Below, piece after piece: positions 1 through 6,638 of a DNA stretch of 13,170 nt. Positions within the stretch are counted from its first letter, which is position 1. Each line of letters opens with the position of its first letter. Made by a program: the position numbers and the translations under genes. The notes below the pieces were generated by a model, which searched no databases, was not told the DNA's origin, and saw only the letters and a program-made list of their open reading frames with translations. Source of the stretch: an uncultured Clostridia bacterium (GTDB lineage Bacteria; Bacillota; Clostridia; Oscillospirales; Ruminococcaceae); the NCBI GenBank assembly GCA_937901465.1, contig CALGTU010000189.1, positions 1-13,170 of the forward strand, written 5' to 3'.

Positions 1-243
1 GTAGTTAAGGTCGAATTCTTCCTGTCCTCCTTCTGATGTGAACTTTAAATCATCGCTGTCGATGTTAAGGTCTTCTATGATTTCGATGTTGTATTCAGCA
101 CAACTGTCATAGAATTTATCCATCTGTTCGGCATCATAATCGAGTTCTTCGAGAACATCAGTGATTTCTTTTGTGGTAAGCTTTCCGTTCTGCTTACCCT
201 GTTCCATAAGAGCTTCGATTGAAGTTGTTTTCTTTTCACCCAT
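1..243 (-). CDS. rpoD: RNA polymerase primary sigma factor RpoD/SigA (N-terminal part only)
   Basis: The first 81 codons of the housekeeping sigma factor are visible; the rest runs off the left edge. The protein starts MGEKKTTSIEALMEQGKQNG and continues into KLTTKEITDVLEELDYDAEQ, then a stretch ending in YNIEIIEDL. This is the sigma-70 region 1.1 pattern: a short helix, then 'G.LT..EI.D.L', then a helix leading to 'GIEII'-like residues. Region 1.1 masks the DNA-binding regions of free sigma in this family. The ATG at 243 has a strong ribosome binding site (AAGGAG, 254-259) that contains part of the dnaG stop codon, so rpoD follows dnaG with only 14 nt between them, the usual dnaG-rpoD arrangement. 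Identity rests on region 1.1 plus gene order, because regions 2 to 4 lie outside the window. A nonspecific helical protein is unlikely given the neighbours. Confidence 0.9.
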   Translation of the reverse strand, partial: MGEKKTTSIEALMEQGKQNGKLTTKEITDVLEELDYDAEQMDKFYDSCAEYNIEIIEDLNIDSDDLKFTSEGGQEEFDLNY

Positions 244-252
244 AATTTTTTT

Positions 253-260
253 ACTCCTTA
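253..260 (-). promoter_or_regulatory. rpoD ribosome binding site overlapping the dnaG stop codon
   Basis: On the minus strand the sequence TAAGGAGT contains both the TAA stop of dnaG (260-258) and the AAGGAG Shine-Dalgarno core of rpoD (259-254), about 10 nt before the rpoD ATG. A ribosome terminating on dnaG would sit on the rpoD initiation site, so translational coupling is likely (inference). Confidence 0.8.
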
Positions 261-2024
261 TTTATTATTTTTCATTTTTTCAACCATTGTTAAAAAATCA
301 TCATCGGTTAAATCACCGATTTCAGAAACATTCCCCGTATGAGAGAGAATGACATTGATAAAATCGCCTATAGCATTTTCATTTATCGTTATATCCTGTG
401 ATTTTGCCATTATTTCGGATATTTTACCCATTTCCGCGCCTGAAAATTCATCAGCCAACGATGATAATGTAAAATATTCGGTATTTTCTATTCTTTCTGC
501 AAAAACAGAATATACTTTTTTATTGAAAGATGTTACAAAGTCTTCGGGTTTTATCTTCTGATATATATCCTTGAATCTTTCGGGATTTTCAAAAAGATAG
601 GCGAGTATTCCGCATTCGGCCTTGTTTTCTTTCGGATATTTCTTTGCATCGGGGTTTATATCATCTGAAAAATGATTTATCGCCCTTGAAGTGATACCTG
701 TCCATTTCAGAGTTTTTTCAGCTTTTTTTCTTGAAGCTATAACTCTGTCGGTCTGAGAAACAATAACGTCCTTTGAAATGTTATTTTCTTCCGCTATTTT
801 TGAGATATAAACTTCTCTGTCAACGGGAGAGGGAATTTCTGAAAGAACATATATCGCTTTCTTTAAATATTTTGCTTTATCGGATTCTTTTGTAAGGTCA
901 AGATTTTCCTTACATTTTTCGAGTTCAAAATGAATAGCATCCTGAGAGTTTTCTATAAGCATTCTGAATCTTATCTCACCGAATTTCTTGATATATTCAT
1001 CGGGGTCCTTAGCGCCCTGCATATCAAGAATTCTTACAGTAACATCAGAATCGGCTTCGGCAAAAATCTTTATCGCTCTATGAGCAGCAGCTCTTCCTGC
1101 ACCGTCGGAGTCGTATGCGATTATAACTTCTTTTTTGCTTGTATTTCTCGCAATAAGCGAAGCTTGTTCGATAGTCAGAGCTGTTCCCAGTGTTGCAACT
1201 GTGTTTTCAAAACCTGCCTGATTAAGCGCTATAACGTCCATATATCCTTCAGCAAGTATTATACTCTCGGGCTTTGATTTTTTTGCAAAGTTAAAGGAAA
1301 AAAGATTTTTACTTTTATTAAAAACATATGTTTCGGGGGAGTTTAAATATTTAGGACCGCTTCCGTCTATTATTCTTCCACCGAAAGCAATGACATTCTT
1401 GCTTACATCAAGAATAGGGAACATAGCCCTGTCTCTGAAAACATCAAAAACAGTTCCTTTCTGAGAACGCTGACAAAGCCTTGCTTCTATCAGTTCGTCA
1501 TCAGAAAATCCTTTTGAGTTCATATAATCTCTCAGCGAAGACCAACTGTCAGGAGCATATCCGAGACCATATTTCTTTATCGTTTCAGGCTTTATTTCTC
1601 TTTGTTTGAAATACATAAGCCCTTTTATGCCTTCTTTTTTCGAAAGCATAAGATAATAGAAATTCGCTGCCTCTCTGTTCATTTCAAGAAGTCTTGCTTT
1701 TCTGTATGCTTTAGAGGCGTCCTCACCTGATTTTTCGGGGATAATCATTCCTGCTCTGTCTGCGAGAAGTTTTACCGCCTCGTCAAATTCCATATTTTCA
1801 ATTTCTTTTATAAATGTGATTACATCTCCGCCTGCATGGCAACCGAAACAATAATAACTTGAAGTATCGGTGTAAACAACGCATGACGGGTTTTTATCTG
1901 CATGAAAAGGACATACACAGGCATAATTTCTGCCTTGCTTTTTCAGATGCACATAAGAAGACATAACTTCTTCGATGGGGTTGTTCTGTCTTAAATTATA
2001 CAGAAATTCGTCTGAATAGCGCAA
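258..2024 (-). CDS. dnaG: DNA primase DnaG
   Basis: This primase makes the RNA primers for the replication fork and docks on the replicative helicase. The 588 residues match the usual length for bacterial DnaG. The N-terminal CHC2 zinc finger is intact: CPFH gives C38 and H41, and CFGC gives C59 and C62. The RNA-polymerase core follows, with the TOPRIM domain at about 250-345: the AEGYMD glutamate is E259, the DSDGAG aspartates are D305 and D307, and the KDPDEY acidic residues are D340 and D342. About 150 C-terminal residues, more divergent, correspond to the helicase-interaction domain. The start is a TTG at 2024, chosen because GAGGTG lies just upstream and the product begins right where the family does. 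It is 33 nt behind dgt and 14 nt ahead of rpoD, so the three probably share one transcript. Catalytic residues look complete. Confidence 0.97.
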   Translation of the reverse strand: MRYSDEFLYNLRQNNPIEEVMSSYVHLKKQGRNYACVCPFHADKNPSCVVYTDTSSYYCFGCHAGGDVITFIKEIENMEFDEAVKLLADRAGMIIPEKSGEDASKAYRKARLLEMNREAANFYYLMLSKKEGIKGLMYFKQREIKPETIKKYGLGYAPDSWSSLRDYMNSKGFSDDELIEARLCQRSQKGTVFDVFRDRAMFPILDVSKNVIAFGGRIIDGSGPKYLNSPETYVFNKSKNLFSFNFAKKSKPESIILAEGYMDVIALNQAGFENTVATLGTALTIEQASLIARNTSKKEVIIAYDSDGAGRAAAHRAIKIFAEADSDVTVRILDMQGAKDPDEYIKKFGEIRFRMLIENSQDAIHFELEKCKENLDLTKESDKAKYLKKAIYVLSEIPSPVDREVYISKIAEENNISKDVIVSQTDRVIASRKKAEKTLKWTGITSRAINHFSDDINPDAKKYPKENKAECGILAYLFENPERFKDIYQKIKPEDFVTSFNKKVYSVFAERIENTEYFTLSSLADEFSGAEMGKISEIMAKSQDITINENAIGDFINVILSHTGNVSEIGDLTDDDFLTMVEKMKNNK

Positions 2025-2057
2025 TTTTACACCTCGCTTCCGTTATGAAGTTGTTAT

Positions 2058-3065
2058 TTAAACGTTGAAATTCAGTTCAAATGCTTTTGGAATGAAAAGT
2101 TCTTCATAAAGAGCAATTGCATATCCGTCGGTCATTCCTGCGATATAATCGCATACAGCACGATGAATATCAAAACGTTCCATTATATTTTTAAACTGTT
2201 CCGGTAATTTATCTGGATTGTTATAGAAATAGATATAAAGTTTTTCTATAAGAAGCTTTGCTTTTTCTTCTTCCTTTTTCGCAACAGGGTTTCTGTAAAC
2301 TCTTTCAAACATAAAGGAATGCAAATCTTCATGAGCTTTTGCGATTTCTTCCGAAGGACCTATCTTCTTCACGCCATTAGAAACAATAGAACTTACAAGA
2401 GTAGTAATTCTTTCTGTTTTCGAATGACCCAAAATATCGGTTATATCTTTAGGTAAATCATTTTCTTTTAAAATACCTGCTCTTATAGCGTCATCGATAT
2501 CATGATTTATATATGCTATTCTATCGGCGAGTCTTACTATATAACCTTCTTTTGTTTTAGCTGTCATATTTGTATGAGAAATAATTCCGTCGATAACTTC
2601 TTCGGTAAGGTTAAGACCTCTGCCGTCTTTTTCTATGTATTCAACAACTCTCTTGCTCTGTATGTAATGTTTGAATCCATCGGGACAGATAATGTTGAGT
2701 ACTGCTTCTCCCGAATGGCCGAAAGGAGTATGACCAAGGTCGTGTCCCAAAGCGATAGCTTCTGTAAGGTCTTCGTTAAGACGAAGTCCTCTTGCTATTG
2801 TTCTTGCAATTTGAGAAACTTCTAATGTGTGTGTGAGTCTTGTTCTGTAATGGTCACCTTCGGGAACGAGGAATACCTGAGTTTTCTGTTTCAGTCTTCT
2901 GAACGAGTTTGAATGAATTATTCTGTCGCGGTCACGCTGGAATTCTGTTCTTAAAGGGCATTTTTCTTCCGTGACGGCTCTTTTTCCGCCATCTGCAGAA
3001 AAACAAGCACTTTTACAAAGTATCTGACGCTCAAGATTTTCCTGAGTTTCTCTTATTGTCGGCAT
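2058..3065 (-). CDS. dgt: dGTPase-like dNTP triphosphohydrolase (HD domain)
   Basis: The product is a 335-residue member of the deoxyguanosinetriphosphate triphosphohydrolase family, which cleaves dNTPs to the nucleoside plus tripolyphosphate. The HD metal site is complete: H79 (in RLTHTLEV), H108-D109 (in ALGHDLGHTPFGH) and D181 (in LADRIAY). The family's RDRDRIIHSNSFRRLKQKTQ segment is at about residues 44-63, and the YRTRLTHT motif at 73-80. I start it at the ATG at 3065, preceded by GGGAGGGAC about 6 nt away. An in-frame TTG at 3092 lies inside the -10 box of the promoter and cannot be the start. The gene heads a dgt-dnaG-rpoD operon, which fits balancing of dNTP pools with priming. Real substrate preference (dGTP or several dNTPs) cannot be read from the sequence, because this short form of the family is often broad in specificity. 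Confidence 0.93.
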   Translation of the reverse strand: MPTIRETQENLERQILCKSACFSADGGKRAVTEEKCPLRTEFQRDRDRIIHSNSFRRLKQKTQVFLVPEGDHYRTRLTHTLEVSQIARTIARGLRLNEDLTEAIALGHDLGHTPFGHSGEAVLNIICPDGFKHYIQSKRVVEYIEKDGRGLNLTEEVIDGIISHTNMTAKTKEGYIVRLADRIAYINHDIDDAIRAGILKENDLPKDITDILGHSKTERITTLVSSIVSNGVKKIGPSEEIAKAHEDLHSFMFERVYRNPVAKKEEEKAKLLIEKLYIYFYNNPDKLPEQFKNIMERFDIHRAVCDYIAGMTDGYAIALYEELFIPKAFELNFNV

Positions 3066-3091
3066 AAAGTCCCTCCCGTGTAAAAAAGTCA

Positions 3092-3121
3092 ATCATATAT
3101 AATATACTCATTTCGTGTCAA
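3092..3121 (-). promoter_or_regulatory. Sigma-A promoter of dgt-dnaG-rpoD
   Basis: Read on the minus strand, a perfect -35 TTGACA (3121-3116) is followed after 18 nt by TATGAT (3097-3092), one mismatch from TATAAT. The predicted start near 3085 leaves a leader of only about 20 nt that is mostly the dgt ribosome binding site. It lies between the yigZ terminator and dgt, so this operon looks independently transcribed. If RpoD uses this promoter, sigma-A drives its own synthesis (inference). Confidence 0.8.
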
Positions 3122-3160
3122 AAACTCCTTTATTTTTGAGAACACTTTGTATAAATAAAT

Positions 3161-3190
3161 AAAAGCGTATACAACAAAGTATACGCTTTT
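3161..3190 (-). terminator. Intrinsic terminator of yigZ
   Basis: A perfect 12-bp inverted repeat (AAAAGCGTATAC / GTATACGCTTTT) with a 6-nt loop at 3173-3178. On the minus strand the 3' arm ends in TTTT and runs on into T-rich sequence (ATTTATTTAT). The yigZ stop codon (3191-3189) overlaps the base of the stem. Only about 40 nt separate it from the dgt -35 box, so it insulates the two units. Confidence 0.85.
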
Positions 3191-3809
3191 ATGCAAAATT
3201 CTCAAAAAGTTCAGTTCCTTTTGAAAGAATAACCATACCGTTAGAGGTGTCTTTCAGTTTTTCTGCCATAGAATCAAACTGTTCGCTACGGACCAGAAGG
3301 GTGATAGTTACATTATCCGCAAATTCGGTATCAAGTAACTTAATTTCAAATTCGGGAAGGATATAGTTGATTTTTCCGTAAAGGGTATAGTCAACCGAAA
3401 ACGAAACCTTATAACAAGAGCACATTTTCATTCGCTCAGCAGCGTCTACCGCAATTTTTGCAGCATGTGAATATGCCCTTACAAGTCCGCCACCGCCTAA
3501 AAGAATCCCTCCGAAATATCTTGTAACAACAACGCATACATCGGTAAGGTTTTCCTTTTTTATAACTTCATAAACAGGAACACCTGCGGTTCCTTGGGGT
3601 TCACCATCGTCGCTGTATCTCGAAATGTTTCCATCACGCAGAATATAGGCATAAACATTATGAGTTGCTTTTCTGTGTTTAGCCCTTATTTCTTCAATAA
3701 AAGCAACAGCTTCGTCGTTTGTTGTAACGGGCTTTATATAGCCTATAAATTCCGATTTTCTTTCAATGAAAGAATCTTCGGCATATCCTTTTATCGTTTC
3801 GTAATTCAT
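3189..3809 (-). CDS. YigZ/IMPACT family protein (UPF0029, DUF1949)
   Basis: This 206-residue protein has the usual length and layout of the bacterial YigZ family, relatives of eukaryotic IMPACT. The N-terminal domain (about 1-120) carries ERKSEFIGYI near the start, the family core SDDGEPQGTAGVP at about 66-78 and the glycine-rich RYFGGILLGGGGLVRAYSHA at about 97-116. The C-terminal domain (about 135-200) fits DUF1949, a ferredoxin-like fold. The biochemical role in bacteria is unsettled. Family ties suggest a link to translation or to RNA/ribosome binding, but nothing here fixes it. The ATG at 3809 has a GTGAGGT ribosome binding site. The gene starts immediately after the rpmE terminator, with no room for a full promoter between them, and has its own strong terminator downstream. 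Confidence 0.88.
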   Translation of the reverse strand: MNYETIKGYAEDSFIERKSEFIGYIKPVTTNDEAVAFIEEIRAKHRKATHNVYAYILRDGNISRYSDDGEPQGTAGVPVYEVIKKENLTDVCVVVTRYFGGILLGGGGLVRAYSHAAKIAVDAAERMKMCSCYKVSFSVDYTLYGKINYILPEFEIKLLDTEFADNVTITLLVRSEQFDSMAEKLKDTSNGMVILSKGTELFENFA

Positions 3810-3830
3810 ATAAACCTCACAAAAAACAAT

Positions 3831-3851
3831 GGGCGGATAAAAAATCCGCCC
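3831..3851 (-). terminator. Intrinsic terminator of rpmE, just upstream of yigZ
   Basis: GGGCGGAT and ATCCGCCC form a perfect 8-bp GC-rich stem with a 5-nt loop. On the minus strand it is followed by ATTGTTTTTT and then almost at once by the yigZ ribosome binding site. It begins 8 nt after the rpmE stop codon. Any transcript reaching yigZ from rpmE has to read through it. Confidence 0.85.
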
Positions 3852-3859
3852 GAATGTAA

Positions 3860-4063
3860 TTACTTGTCAAGATTGAAACGCTTCTTGAATCTGTCAACAC
3901 GTCCGCCTGTATCTACGAGCTTCTGCTTACCTGTGTAGAAGGGGTGGCACTTTGAGCAGATTTCAACCTTAATGTCCTTCTTTGTAGAACGAGTTTCGAT
4001 TACGTTACCGCAAGCACATGTGATTGTAGTTGCTTCGTAATTAGGATGAAGTCCTTCTTTCAT
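3860..4063 (-). CDS. rpmE: 50S ribosomal protein L31, zinc-binding type
   Basis: L31 is a small protein of the large ribosomal subunit, placed at the bridge to the small subunit. This copy is 67 residues, within the family's normal size. It begins MKEGLHPNYEATTITCACGN and contains ICSKCHPFYTGKQKLVDTGG, both diagnostic. The four cysteines C16, C18, C36 and C39 form the zinc ribbon, so this is the C-plus (zinc-binding) form rather than the zinc-free paralogue made under zinc limitation in some bacteria. The start at 4063 is clear, because AGAAAGGAG precedes it and the family N-terminus begins there. The reading frame stays open further upstream, but that stretch is untranslated leader. The gene has its own promoter, an 88-nt leader with possible structure, and its own terminator. 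Confidence 0.97.
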   Translation of the reverse strand: MKEGLHPNYEATTITCACGNVIETRSTKKDIKVEICSKCHPFYTGKQKLVDTGGRVDRFKKRFNLDK

Positions 4064-4151
4064 TGCTGTTTCTCCTTTCTGTAAGTGTAATATGATTACA
4101 TAGCAGCCCATCATAATTACACAGACAGTAGTGCTATGGAAAAATCATTGC
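4064..4151 (-). promoter_or_regulatory. rpmE 5' leader with two interleaved helices (candidate L31 autoregulatory leader)
   Basis: Two sets of complementary arms lie between the predicted start point (about 4151) and the rpmE ribosome binding site (4072-4080). Helix A pairs 4099-4105 with 4132-4138 (CATAGCA/TGCTATG, 7 bp perfect). Helix B pairs 4085-4096 with 4110-4122 (12 bp with one bulged base). The arms alternate in the order A, B, A, B along the RNA, so they can form either a pseudoknot or two competing folds. The last arm of helix B ends about 5 nt before the Shine-Dalgarno sequence. Ribosomal protein leaders acting on L31 genes are known as a class from comparative genomics. Whether this is one of them is inference. 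Confidence 0.45.
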
Positions 4152-4157
4152 TTTGAT

Positions 4158-4186
4158 ATTATATCATAACAAAAAATCTTTTGCAA
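4158..4186 (-). promoter_or_regulatory. Extended -10 sigma-A promoter of rpmE
   Basis: On the minus strand TTGCAA (4186-4181), a 17-nt spacer, then a perfect TATAAT (4163-4158) preceded by TG one base upstream (TGATATAAT), the extended -10 motif. This is one of the strongest promoters in the window, as expected for a ribosomal protein gene. Predicted start about 4151. Confidence 0.85.
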
Positions 4187-4210
4187 TACCTTTTTTATTT
4201 TTTGTCGTTT

Positions 4211-4714
4211 TTAGGATAAAATCCAATGACTGACAAGTCCTTCATCGTCGAAATTGACAGTATAATTGCCGTTTTCTGTTTCGTATATATACTTTTCGGT
4301 TGCTGAATTTTCGATTTTAGTGCCGTTTCCTAAAGCACCTCTTACATCGTTCATACTGCTTCCTATGCCAAATCCTTCGGGAGTAGGCCATTCGGTTGAA
4401 GAAACGATATTAAGCTTTTTATCTGATGTGAAGAAAAGCTGACCACCATAAAGCTGTACTCTGAAAACGCCACCGTCGCTTTCATCTGTTACATATATTA
4501 CATCGACAGTAGTGATGTATTCCATAATATCGTCATAATCAGAACCTAAAGGATATTGTTTTAAAAGCTCGGTATAGATAGAATAGTTATGAGAACGTTC
4601 TACTCTGTTTTCTTTTTCAGGTTCTCTGCCGACGCATGATGAAAGGGAAGAAGTAGCAAAAAGTATTACTGATATGACGAGGAAAGAAACGCATATACTT
4701 TTAAGTGCCTTCAT
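4211..4714 (-). CDS. Small secreted lipoprotein, function unknown
   Basis: I do not recognise a named family. The 167-residue product has a lipoprotein signal: positively charged start (MKALKS), a hydrophobic segment at about 7-24, and the lipobox LSSC with the lipidated cysteine at C27, so it should be anchored on the outer face of the membrane. Charged residues (REPEKENRVERSH) follow as a linker. The mature part appears to contain two similar halves, one starting PLGSDYDDI (about 55) and one starting GIGSSMNDV (about 115). Each is followed by beta-rich sequence, a shape reminiscent of SmpA/BLIP-like small folds, though this is only an impression. The ATG at 4714 has AAGGT about 9 nt upstream. 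It lies 15 nt after pgm and is probably co-transcribed with it. No canonical terminator follows before the rpmE promoter. Confidence 0.75.
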   Translation of the reverse strand: MKALKSICVSFLVISVILFATSSLSSCVGREPEKENRVERSHNYSIYTELLKQYPLGSDYDDIMEYITTVDVIYVTDESDGGVFRVQLYGGQLFFTSDKKLNIVSSTEWPTPEGFGIGSSMNDVRGALGNGTKIENSATEKYIYETENGNYTVNFDDEGLVSHWILS

Positions 4715-4729
4715 AATTCATACCTTCAG

Positions 4730-6448
4730 TTAAAATCCGAGAATTTTCTTGAAATCTTCAGAAATTGTTTCTTCAAGTGAAAGAGCATCTTCTCTCTTTT
4801 CGCCTATTGTTGTGTAATAAGCCTTGATCTTGGGTTCTGTTCCTGAAGGACGGATAATAACACTTGCATCACATGAAAGTCTGAATGTTAAAACATCTGA
4901 TTTAGGAAGTGTGAGTGCTACCTTTGTATCGTTTACAAAATCGTATTCAATGCTGTTCTTATAATCGGCAAGCTTCATAACAGTCAGACCACCGATTGTC
5001 TTGGGTGTGTTTTCACGAAGGTCAGCCATAATTTCAGCCATTCTCTGCATTCCTGCAGCACCTTCACAAGTAAAGCTCTTCTGTGTATGAACATAGTTGC
5101 CGTATTTCTTATACATATTTTCTCTTGCCTGAAGAAGAGAAATTCCCTTTGTTCTGTAGAAAGCTGCCATTTCGCAGATAAGCATTGATGCAACGACAGC
5201 GTCCTTATCTCTTACATAAGAACCCGCGAGGTAACCATAGCTTTCTTCAAATCCGAAGATAAAGCGGTTGTCTTCATTCTTCTGTTCAAGGAAACCGATC
5301 TGTTCACCGATGAATTTGAATCCTGTTAAAACATCTATAAGCTTAACGCCGTATTCTTCACAGATCTTTGCTGCGATATCTGTTGAAACGATTGTTTTAA
5401 CAGCCATAGGAGCAACAGGCATTGTTCCCATAGCAGTTCTCTGAGAACAGATGTATTCAAGTAAAAGTCCGCCTACTTCGTTTCCTGAGAAGAGAACATA
5501 TTCCCCGTCGGGTGAAGGAACAGCGATACCTACTCTGTCGCAGTCAGGGTCAGTAGCAAGAAGAAGGTCAGGCTTTACAGTTTCACAAAGCTTTAAGCCG
5601 TAAGCGAGAGCTTCCTTGATTTCAGGGTTGGGGAAAGGACAGGTTGTGAAGTTTCCGTTGGGGTATTCCTGTTCGGGAACAACAGTAACATCCTTGATTC
5701 CGATTTTATCAAGAATAGCACGAACGGGTTTGTTTCCTGTTCCGTTAAGAGGAGTATAAACAACCTTAAGACCGCTTGTTGCACATATTCCTGAATGAAT
5801 GCTCTGCTTCTGGACTTCTTCGAGATAACATTCGATAACATCTTTGCCGATATATTCAATCATGCCTGATGAAAGACCTTCATCAAACGATACAACCTTT
5901 GCTCCGCCGAACATTTCAACGCTGTTTATCTTGTTAAGAACAATTTCAGCAGCTTCAAGTGTCATCTGACAACCATCAGCACCATAAGCCTTGTATCCGT
6001 TGTATTTTGCGGGGTTATGGCTTGCTGTTATAACGATACCTGCCTTACAAGCAAGCTTTCTTACAGCATATGAAAGCATAGGAGTAGGCATAAGTTCGGG
6101 ATAGATATAAACCTTTATTCCGTTAGCGGCAAGAACAGATGCAGCTTCTTTAGCGAAAACATCTGATTTTATTCTGCTGTCATAAGCGATAGCAACGCTT
6201 CCGTCGGCAAATGTTTCGTTTACATAATCAGCAAGACCCTGAGTAGCTCTTCTTACTGTATAGATGTTCATGCGGTATGTTCCCGCACCGATAACACCAC
6301 GAAGACCGCCTGTTCCGAATTCAAGGTTGCGGTAAAATCTGTCTTTTATTGCTTCTTCATCGTCTTTGATGGATAAGAGTTCTGTCTGTAAATCAGCATC
6401 TTCAACTGCTTTTTCACACCAAAGGCTGTAAAGTTCTTTTTCATTCAT
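4730..6448 (-). CDS. pgcA: Alpha-phosphoglucomutase / phosphomannomutase
   Basis: The enzyme interconverts hexose 1-phosphate and 6-phosphate through a phosphoserine intermediate, linking glycolysis with cell-wall and glycan precursors. At 572 residues it matches the PgcA-type bacterial enzymes. All four active-site loops are present: the phosphoserine loop TASHNP with S143, the magnesium loop DPDCDR with D300, D302 and D304, the sugar-recognition loop GFEESYGY at about 399-406, and the phosphate loop RPSGTEPK at about 533-540. The N-terminal FGTGGLRGVIGAG motif is at about 44-56. I start at the ATG at 6448, which follows GGGAGG and begins the family's usual N-terminus. The frame is open to 6991, but that extension crosses the divergent promoters and is antisense to comM, so it is not coding. 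It has its own extended -10 promoter and a lipoprotein gene behind it. Glucose versus mannose specificity cannot be fixed from sequence. Confidence 0.93.
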   Translation of the reverse strand: MNEKELYSLWCEKAVEDADLQTELLSIKDDEEAIKDRFYRNLEFGTGGLRGVIGAGTYRMNIYTVRRATQGLADYVNETFADGSVAIAYDSRIKSDVFAKEAASVLAANGIKVYIYPELMPTPMLSYAVRKLACKAGIVITASHNPAKYNGYKAYGADGCQMTLEAAEIVLNKINSVEMFGGAKVVSFDEGLSSGMIEYIGKDVIECYLEEVQKQSIHSGICATSGLKVVYTPLNGTGNKPVRAILDKIGIKDVTVVPEQEYPNGNFTTCPFPNPEIKEALAYGLKLCETVKPDLLLATDPDCDRVGIAVPSPDGEYVLFSGNEVGGLLLEYICSQRTAMGTMPVAPMAVKTIVSTDIAAKICEEYGVKLIDVLTGFKFIGEQIGFLEQKNEDNRFIFGFEESYGYLAGSYVRDKDAVVASMLICEMAAFYRTKGISLLQARENMYKKYGNYVHTQKSFTCEGAAGMQRMAEIMADLRENTPKTIGGLTVMKLADYKNSIEYDFVNDTKVALTLPKSDVLTFRLSCDASVIIRPSGTEPKIKAYYTTIGEKREDALSLEETISEDFKKILGF

Positions 6449-6497
6449 AATGGAAAAACCTCCCTCATAAAATGGTTTGATTTTGCTATTCCGCATA

Positions 6498-6526
6498 ATT
6501 ATACCATAAAACAAAGTGAAATGCAA
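6498..6526 (-). promoter_or_regulatory. Extended -10 sigma-A promoter of pgm and the lipoprotein gene
   Basis: On the minus strand TTGCAT (6526-6521), a 17-nt spacer and a perfect TATAAT (6503-6498) preceded by TGG, giving an extended -10. The predicted start near 6491 gives a leader of about 43 nt before the ATG at 6448. Confidence 0.82.
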
Positions 6527-6547
6527 AGTCTTTTTAAAAATATTTTG

Positions 6548-6576
6548 TTGTAATTCTATTAAAATTATGCTATCAT
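6548..6576 (+). promoter_or_regulatory. Extended -10 promoter of comM
   Basis: TTGTAA (6548-6553), a 17-nt spacer and TATCAT (6571-6576) preceded by TGC, an extended -10 element. It is weaker than the divergent pgm promoter, whose -35 box lies 21 nt away on the other strand. The predicted start is near 6583, inside an imperfect palindrome (6577-6598). Confidence 0.65.
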
Positions 6577-6598
6577 ATTCACAATAATATTGTTGAAT
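6577..6598. repeat. Operator-like imperfect palindrome at the comM transcription start
   Basis: ATTCACAATA (6577-6586) and TATTGTTGAAT (6588-6598) are inverted copies, differing by one inserted base, around a single central base. The dyad begins immediately after the -10 box and covers the likely start point. As DNA it has the size of a repressor operator; as RNA it would be a hairpin with almost no loop, so a DNA site is the better reading. No regulator is identified. Confidence 0.4.
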
Positions 6599-6638
6599 AA
6601 AGACATATTTGCGTGATATGAAGAAAGAAAGTGATATG

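Noticed and set aside
3066..3092. Upstream TTG start for dgt
   Set aside because: It overlaps the -10 box, upstream of the predicted transcription start, and the GGGAGG ribosome binding site lies inside the extension.
4064..4114. 17-codon N-terminal extension of L31 from an ATG at 4114
   Set aside because: That ATG lies in the middle of the structured leader. L31 begins at 4063 behind a near-perfect ribosome binding site.
4170..4204. Inverted repeat CAAAAAAT/ATTTTTTG after the lipoprotein gene as a terminator
   Set aside because: The 8-bp stem has a single G-C pair and the arms flank the rpmE -35 box. It is more likely A/T-rich promoter context.
6577..6598. Rex operator at comM
   Set aside because: TTCACAA and TTGTTGAA are present, but in the reverse order from a Rex site (TTGTGA-n-TCACAA), so the dyad does not match.
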